NCBI GenBank assembly: GCA_002704825.1
Contig: PAIY01000198.1
Coordinates: 1-36,595, forward strand
Direction of reading: 5' to 3'
From: Phycisphaeraceae bacterium
GTDB taxonomy: Bacteria > Planctomycetota > Phycisphaerae > Phycisphaerales > Phycisphaeraceae
Length of the DNA: 36,595 nucleotides
In this document: piece by piece, positions 32,474-36,595 of the stretch
How positions within the stretch are numbered: the stretch's first letter is position 1
Layout: each line of letters begins with the position of its first letter
The notes under the pieces: model-generated
What the model saw: the letters and a program-made list of their open reading frames with translations, nothing else
Databases searched by the model: none
Told to the model about the DNA's origin: nothing
Made by a program: the position numbers and the translations under genes

Positions 32474-33787
32474 ATGCGTCATTTATTGGCTTTCAGCTGT
32501 CTTATTCCTGTTTTCCTGCTTGGCAGTTGGGCGCAGGCTCAGTCGGATGCCCAGCACGTGATCAATTTTGATGACAGCACGGTCCCCGCTGCCATCAAAC
32601 TCGCGCGCCCGGATCGCTGGCAGGTGGCGGACAACGCGCTGAACAATCTTGATCACAACACCAATGACACGTTCAAATTTCAAATCGCGCCCAGCGACCA
32701 ACTCAAGGTCTCAGCTGATGTGACGATGCACAGCATTCATCCCAAGGGCGGCTTCTGGGGATTGGCTGCAACCCTGAAAGACGGCACGCGTGTGCAGGTC
32801 TTTAACCAGGGACAACAACTGCGGTACTACGTTCGCAAACCCGGCGACAAACTCAAACCGATGACGTTCGTCAGGTTGCCCGATGATGCCAAAGAGCGCG
32901 TCACGTTTCACGTTGCCATCGACAACAAGCAACTCACCGCCCAGGCCAACGATGGCAAAGCCTACTCCTTGGACTTGCCTTCAGCCGGTATCAAAGCATT
33001 CGAGTTCCAGGCCTTTCAGGCACATGTCTCCATTCACAGCATCACCCTTGACGGTGAAATCAAAATCAACAACACCAAGGCCAATGACGATGAACATCTC
33101 AAGAGTCAACTTGATGTGGCGGACCCATCGATCAAGCGCCCGGACGATCCCAACGCGCTGGTGATTTTTTACATCGGTGACAGCATCACGCGACATGGCT
33201 TTAGTGCAGCGACCATCAAGAAACTCGGTTGGGATCACCTGGCAGGCATGGCAGCTACCCAGGAGTCCAAGGACTTTGCGCATCTCTTTGCAGCCCACGT
33301 TCAAAAGCAAAACCCGGATAAGAAAGTCTCACTACACTTTCACAGTAAAGGCGGAGCTGGTGCTGCAGCAACACGCTATCGCACACTCAAACCCTACGAA
33401 GTCCTGCAGCCTGAGATTGTCGTCGTGCAACTCGGTGAACATGAAAAACAACACAATGGTGTCGAGGCCTTGCAGTCCAACTACCGCGCGCTTTTGAGCA
33501 CCATGCAGCAATGGGACTCCAAGCCCACGATACTCTGCGTGGGTGTCTGGAACCCCTATGGCAAAGGCAAACGCAGCGCCTACACCGACTGGACCTTAAC
33601 CACCGATCAAACCATGGCAGGTGTCTGCAAGGATTTGAATATCCCTTACGCCAGCATGGAAAAACATGCTTTAAATCCAGCCAATAGTGGTTGGGGAACG
33701 AGTAACGGTGTGAAGTGGCATCCCAATGACGCAGGCATGCAGGCCTATGCCGACGAGTTGATTCGGATGTATGAAATGTCGAAATAA
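32474..33787 (+). CDS. exported SGNH/GDSL hydrolase-like protein with N-terminal beta domain
   Basis: 437-residue secreted protein. The signal peptide cleaves after AQA at about residue 22. Residues 25-200 form a beta-rich domain resembling concanavalin-like or carbohydrate-binding folds (HVINFDDSTVPAA, GFWGLAATLKDGTRVQVF). Residues 225-437 look like an SGNH hydrolase: nucleophile Ser237 in YIGDSITRHG, block II SKGGAGAA, and C-terminal His416 in KWHPNDAGMQAYADEL. Two catalytic positions are non-standard: block III reads GEHE where GxND is usual, and no Asp lies three residues before His416. It may be a carbohydrate esterase or an inactive binder. AAAGGTTGG precedes the ATG at 32474; a TTG at 32465 is less likely. 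A pseudopilin gene follows after 30 bp. Confidence 0.78.
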   Translation: MRHLLAFSCLIPVFLLGSWAQAQSDAQHVINFDDSTVPAAIKLARPDRWQVADNALNNLDHNTNDTFKFQIAPSDQLKVSADVTMHSIHPKGGFWGLAATLKDGTRVQVFNQGQQLRYYVRKPGDKLKPMTFVRLPDDAKERVTFHVAIDNKQLTAQANDGKAYSLDLPSAGIKAFEFQAFQAHVSIHSITLDGEIKINNTKANDDEHLKSQLDVADPSIKRPDDPNALVIFYIGDSITRHGFSAATIKKLGWDHLAGMAATQESKDFAHLFAAHVQKQNPDKKVSLHFHSKGGAGAAATRYRTLKPYEVLQPEIVVVQLGEHEKQHNGVEALQSNYRALLSTMQQWDSKPTILCVGVWNPYGKGKRSAYTDWTLTTDQTMAGVCKDLNIPYASMEKHALNPANSGWGTSNGVKWHPNDAGMQAYADELIRMYEMSK

Positions 33788-33817
33788 ATAATGGATCAAT
33801 CATCAAGGATATGGACC

Positions 33818-34534
33818 ATGAATATAAGTTCCCGCAAACAAGCCTTCACACTCATTGAGTTATTGGTGGTGATCTCGATCATTTCTTTGCTGATTGCGAT
33901 TCTGTTGCCAGCTTTGGGACAGGCGCGTAAGTCGGCACAGAATATCGCCTGCTTGAACATGCTCAAGCAATGGGGCGTTGCCATGGCCGTGTATGAATCA
34001 CAAAGTAAAGGCTACACGTTGCCCGTTGCGTTGAAGAACACCAATCAAACCAAGTGGCTTAACAACGAACTGTTCATGGCAGGCATGGCGCAGGAACAGG
34101 TTCAAGGCTTTGGCCTGGTTCCACCCAGTTGGATATGCCCGCGCGCTCAATATGCCTTTGATCACCCGCAGACCGGCCCCTACGAAGGCTTGTTCAATTT
34201 GCAGTACAGCTATGGTGCCAATGTCAACGCCTTCACCAGCACCCAGCTACTCGACAGCACGACGCACATTCTCTATCGCACCGACATGATCATCAGTCCG
34301 TCGTACAAGTTGGCTATGGTTGATGCATTGGACTGGTGGGTCCGATCCTCTCGCAGCCAGTTCTATCTCAACGAGACGAACATGGTCACCAGCATGATGA
34401 CGGCCTACCGACATGGCGATGCGGCCAACGTCTTGATGTTCGACGGACACTGTGAAGCGATCAAGCGTGAGAACCTCGATGCCTCCCTGGCAGGCAGTGC
34501 CAACGTCACCAAATATTGGAAGACGTTTGAGTGA
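33818..34534 (+). CDS. pseudopilin-like protein with H-X9-DG motif
   Basis: 238 residues. The prepilin leader MNISSRKQA precedes [20 protein letters not shown], with Ala rather than Gly at -1 and Glu at +5. A soluble domain follows, with [20 protein letters not shown] after the helix. [18 protein letters not shown] near the C-terminus has a canonical H-X9-DG. AAGGAT 7 nt before 33818 decides the start over an ATG 27 nt earlier. The gene follows the SGNH hydrolase-like gene by 30 bp on the same strand and is probably co-transcribed, suggesting joint use at the cell envelope, perhaps in polysaccharide handling. It shares its N-terminal helix with the protein at 28919-29647; the rest differs. 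Confidence 0.86.
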   Translation: MNISSRKQAFTLIELLVVISIISLLIAILLPALGQARKSAQNIACLNMLKQWGVAMAVYESQSKGYTLPVALKNTNQTKWLNNELFMAGMAQEQVQGFGLVPPSWICPRAQYAFDHPQTGPYEGLFNLQYSYGANVNAFTSTQLLDSTTHILYRTDMIISPSYKLAMVDALDWWVRSSRSQFYLNETNMVTSMMTAYRHGDAANVLMFDGHCEAIKRENLDASLAGSANVTKYWKTFE

Positions 34535-34607
34535 GATAAGCACAGCATCGCTTGAGCATTTTCTGAACTTAATAATGCTCTCATCGTACATGCACACCTG
34601 GTAACCA

Positions 34608-34640
34608 AAGAGCCGCGCACGCAGTAAGCGGTTGCCTTGT
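34608..34640 (+). repeat. 33-bp dispersed repeat, copy B
   Basis: AAGAGCCGCGCACGCAGTAA followed by GCGGTTGCCTTGT, matching 11804-11836 with two substitutions. It lies 74 bp after the pseudopilin gene. Just before it GAGCATT / AATGCTC (34554-34580) could form a hairpin, without a T run. Confidence 0.8.
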
Positions 34641-34685
34641 GGTTTTCACAATCACCCATGATTCTGCTGCACGCATCCCCCAATC

Positions 34686-34763
34686 TTGAGTACCGGGTGT
34701 TAACCCGGTGCCCCTTGGAATCACGTATGCACAACGGATACCGGGTTGACACCCGGTACTCAA
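34686..34763. repeat. 24-bp inverted repeat whose arms are themselves hairpins
   Basis: 34686-34709 and 34740-34763 are reverse complements with one mismatch. Each arm also folds on itself: ACCGGGT-GTTA-ACCCGGT and ACCGGGT-TGAC-ACCCGGT. This resembles paired REP elements. The remaining bases up to 34950 should hold the rpoN promoter; no convincing site was found. Confidence 0.75.
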
Positions 34764-34950
34764 CTTTCAAAACACATTCCCATCCCCCTCAAACCCCCGA
34801 CATGAAGCGTTTGACCTTGACGGTTTGGCATGCAAAAGTTGTGGATAATTCGGCCTGATCCGTATTGAGACGCAATTTTCGTGCCAAAGTTGTAAGTTTT
34901 CGCTTATTGGCTTTGAAATGATCATGATTCATGGTCTAATGTCACACAGT

Positions 34951-36480
34951 ATGCGTATTGACACTGGACAACATATGCGGATGAGTCAGCAGATGAAGCT
35001 GGCCCCGCGAATGATTCAATCGATGGAAATCCTCCAGATGGCAGCACTTGCGCTGGAGGAACGGATCGAACAGGAGCTTGCCTCCAATCCCACTCTTGAA
35101 CTCAAGGAGCAGCCTGAGGACATGGCAGGCGCCATGGAGCAGGTCAAGGAGGAACGTCGCGAAGCCAAAGAGGGCGAACGCGAAATGGTCGTCAGTGACG
35201 ACAAATCCCACGAGTCAAGCTCGGATGATTTTGAACGGCTGAACAACATCTCCGAAGAGTACGGCGACTCCTGGGAATCCAACACCTACGAAACAAGCTC
35301 CTACACCCCGCCCCGCGCCAACACCGGCGAACGCGATGGGAAAATGGATGCCATGGCCAACACGGCCGCCCGCGCCCAGTCGCTCTCCGACCAACTGCTG
35401 GATCAATGGCGGATGGTCGAAACGCCCCCGGGTATCAGGCTGGCCGGTGAGTACCTCATCGGGTTCATTGATGATGACGGCTATATCCGAACCCCCATGG
35501 ATGACATCGTTTCCCAGGCGCCACGCGATGTCTCCGTCGAACTCATTGATGATGCCCTGCAGCGACTCCAGGAAACCCTTGAACCCGTCGGCATTGGGGC
35601 TCGTGATGTCCGCGAGTGTTTGCTGCTTCAAATCCAATCACAGGTCATTCACCCCGGCACGGATGAAGAGCAGATTCTCATGCTCCAATATGATCTGGTG
35701 AGTAACCATCTCAAGGACATCGAAGCCAATCGCCTGCCCAAAATTGCCAAGGCATTGGATGTTGAAATTGAAGATGTGAAGGCAGCGATCAGCAGTCTCA
35801 AACAGTATCACATCCATCCCGGGCGCATGCTTGTCGATTCGACATCACAGATTATTCAGCCTGATGCGGTGATCGAGTATGACGAGCAGCATGACCGGTA
35901 CTATGCCATGCTCACGCACGGTCGCGTGCCGTCCCTTGCCATCAGTCGTGAGTATGAAAAGATGGCATCGGACAAAACGGCGGAAAAGAAAACCCGTGAG
36001 TTCGTTGGCAATAATCTCCGCAGCGCGCGTTGGCTCATTGAAGCCATTGAGCAGCGTAACAACACGTTGATGCGCGTGATCAATGTGGTCATAGAAGCGC
36101 AGCGTGATTTCTTTGACATCGGCCCGCAGGCACTCAAGCCTTTGCCGATGACATTGGTTGCCGATCAACTTGGGATTCATGTTGCCACTGTCAGTCGCGC
36201 GGTCAACGAGAAACACCTGCAGACTCCACGCGGTATTTTCCCGTTGCGCATGTTCTTCTCCGGCGGAACCGAAACCGAAGGCGGTGATGCGATGAGTTGG
36301 ACCGCCATTCAGGCCAAGCTTCAGGAGATCATTGACGAAGAGGATAAATCCAAGCCGCTCAATGACGATGAACTGGTCGAAAAGCTCAAGGAAAAAGGCA
36401 TCGAGATCGCCCGCCGAACGGTTGCCAAATACCGCAAACAGCTCAACATTCTCCCCGCCAGACAGCGTAAGGAATATTGA
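34951..36480 (+). CDS. rpoN: RNA polymerase sigma-54 factor
   Basis: Directs RNA polymerase to -24/-12 promoters that need AAA+ activators. 509 residues. Region I is the Gln/Leu-rich activator-response helix (QQMKLAPRMIQSMEILQM, about 14-30). Region II (about 50-130) is acidic. The core-binding domain follows, with DQLLDQWRM and LIGFIDDDGYI, then the helix-turn-helix segment ADQLGIHVATVSRAVNEKHL and the -24-recognising RpoN box ARRTVAKYRK (487-496). The start at 34951 (MRIDTGQHMRM) fits the family's short lead into region I; in-frame ATGs at 34918, 34924 and 34939 would add residues, and none has a ribosome-binding site. No activator or hpf/ptsN-type partner gene is seen downstream within the window. 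Confidence 0.95.
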   Translation: MRIDTGQHMRMSQQMKLAPRMIQSMEILQMAALALEERIEQELASNPTLELKEQPEDMAGAMEQVKEERREAKEGEREMVVSDDKSHESSSDDFERLNNISEEYGDSWESNTYETSSYTPPRANTGERDGKMDAMANTAARAQSLSDQLLDQWRMVETPPGIRLAGEYLIGFIDDDGYIRTPMDDIVSQAPRDVSVELIDDALQRLQETLEPVGIGARDVRECLLLQIQSQVIHPGTDEEQILMLQYDLVSNHLKDIEANRLPKIAKALDVEIEDVKAAISSLKQYHIHPGRMLVDSTSQIIQPDAVIEYDEQHDRYYAMLTHGRVPSLAISREYEKMASDKTAEKKTREFVGNNLRSARWLIEAIEQRNNTLMRVINVVIEAQRDFFDIGPQALKPLPMTLVADQLGIHVATVSRAVNEKHLQTPRGIFPLRMFFSGGTETEGGDAMSWTAIQAKLQEIIDEEDKSKPLNDDELVEKLKEKGIEIARRTVAKYRKQLNILPARQRKEY

Positions 36481-36595
36481 GATCGGCTTGGTGTTTTGTG
36501 ACGATTTTCTATTAACCACGAAGCGGCTGTGTTGTTTGTCAAGGGCTTTACCTCAAGCGCCGGCGGCTTTTTTCCCCGGAAGGGCTTGGGCCTGA
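36481..36595. other. right-edge sequence after rpoN
   Basis: No gene is supported in these 115 bases. GCCGGCGGCTTTTTT near 36558-36572 has a T run, but its stem is too short to call a terminator with confidence. Confidence 0.3.

Noticed and set aside
34824-34843. TGGCATG-like sequence upstream of rpoN as a sigma-54 -24/-12 site
   Set aside because: The TTG element is two bases too far from the GG element, outside the strict 10-bp spacing the factor needs.

Overview
The window looks like chromosomal DNA of a planctomycete, most likely of the Phycisphaerae class. This is inferred from three things: two pseudopilin-like proteins with the [21 protein letters not shown]-terminus (one with the H-X9-DG C-terminal motif), a multi-TM FtsK with a very acidic linker, and housekeeping genes scattered without their usual operon partners. 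GC content looks moderate and even. No tRNA, rRNA, CRISPR array, phage gene or intact insertion sequence was seen.

Layout. 1-448: no convincing gene. 449-4258: two paralogous methyl-accepting chemotaxis proteins (minus strand). 4577-5902: glutamate dehydrogenase family enzyme (plus). 6078-8742: nadD overlapping a nucleoside phosphorylase/hydrolase-fold gene, then a D-2-hydroxyacid dehydrogenase (all minus). 8919-10505: an unknown helical protein overlapping an isolated nuoC, then a small TM2 protein (plus). 11042-14049: inorganic pyrophosphatase with a histone-H1-like basic tail, then acetolactate synthase large subunit preceded by a Val/Leu-rich leader peptide (plus). 14384-15340: a lipoprotein joining a Cys-phosphatase domain to a C-terminal haem-binding motif. 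15565-25778 (minus): three tandem TonB-dependent-receptor + YfiR gene pairs, the last followed by a CHASE8-type hybrid histidine kinase. 25999-30650 (minus): ftsK, a pseudopilin and purQ. 30882-34534 (plus): a double HD-GYP protein, an exported SGNH hydrolase-like protein and a second pseudopilin. 34951-36480: rpoN (sigma-54).

How the parts may work together. The 10-kb receptor/YfiR/kinase array is the most system-like region. The pairs are tightly spaced (1-6 nt) and the kinase follows the last YfiR by 8 nt. By analogy with Pseudomonas YfiBNR, an outer-membrane event could be relayed through periplasmic YfiR to an inner-membrane CHASE8 sensor, here with a receptor in place of YfiB and a histidine kinase in place of the diguanylate cyclase YfiN. 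The chemoreceptors and the HD-GYP protein add further signalling capacity, but nothing in the sequence links them to the array. The second most distinctive element is a 27-codon leader peptide (12 of 27 residues Val or Leu) behind a good promoter and ahead of ilvB, suggesting ribosome-mediated attenuation.

Intergenic DNA holds several repeat families: three 85-92 bp palindromic elements, a perfect 37-bp inverted repeat enclosing one of them, a 33-bp dispersed repeat with copies near 11.8 and 34.6 kb, and several compact hairpins. Only four hairpins have a clear intrinsic-terminator T tract.
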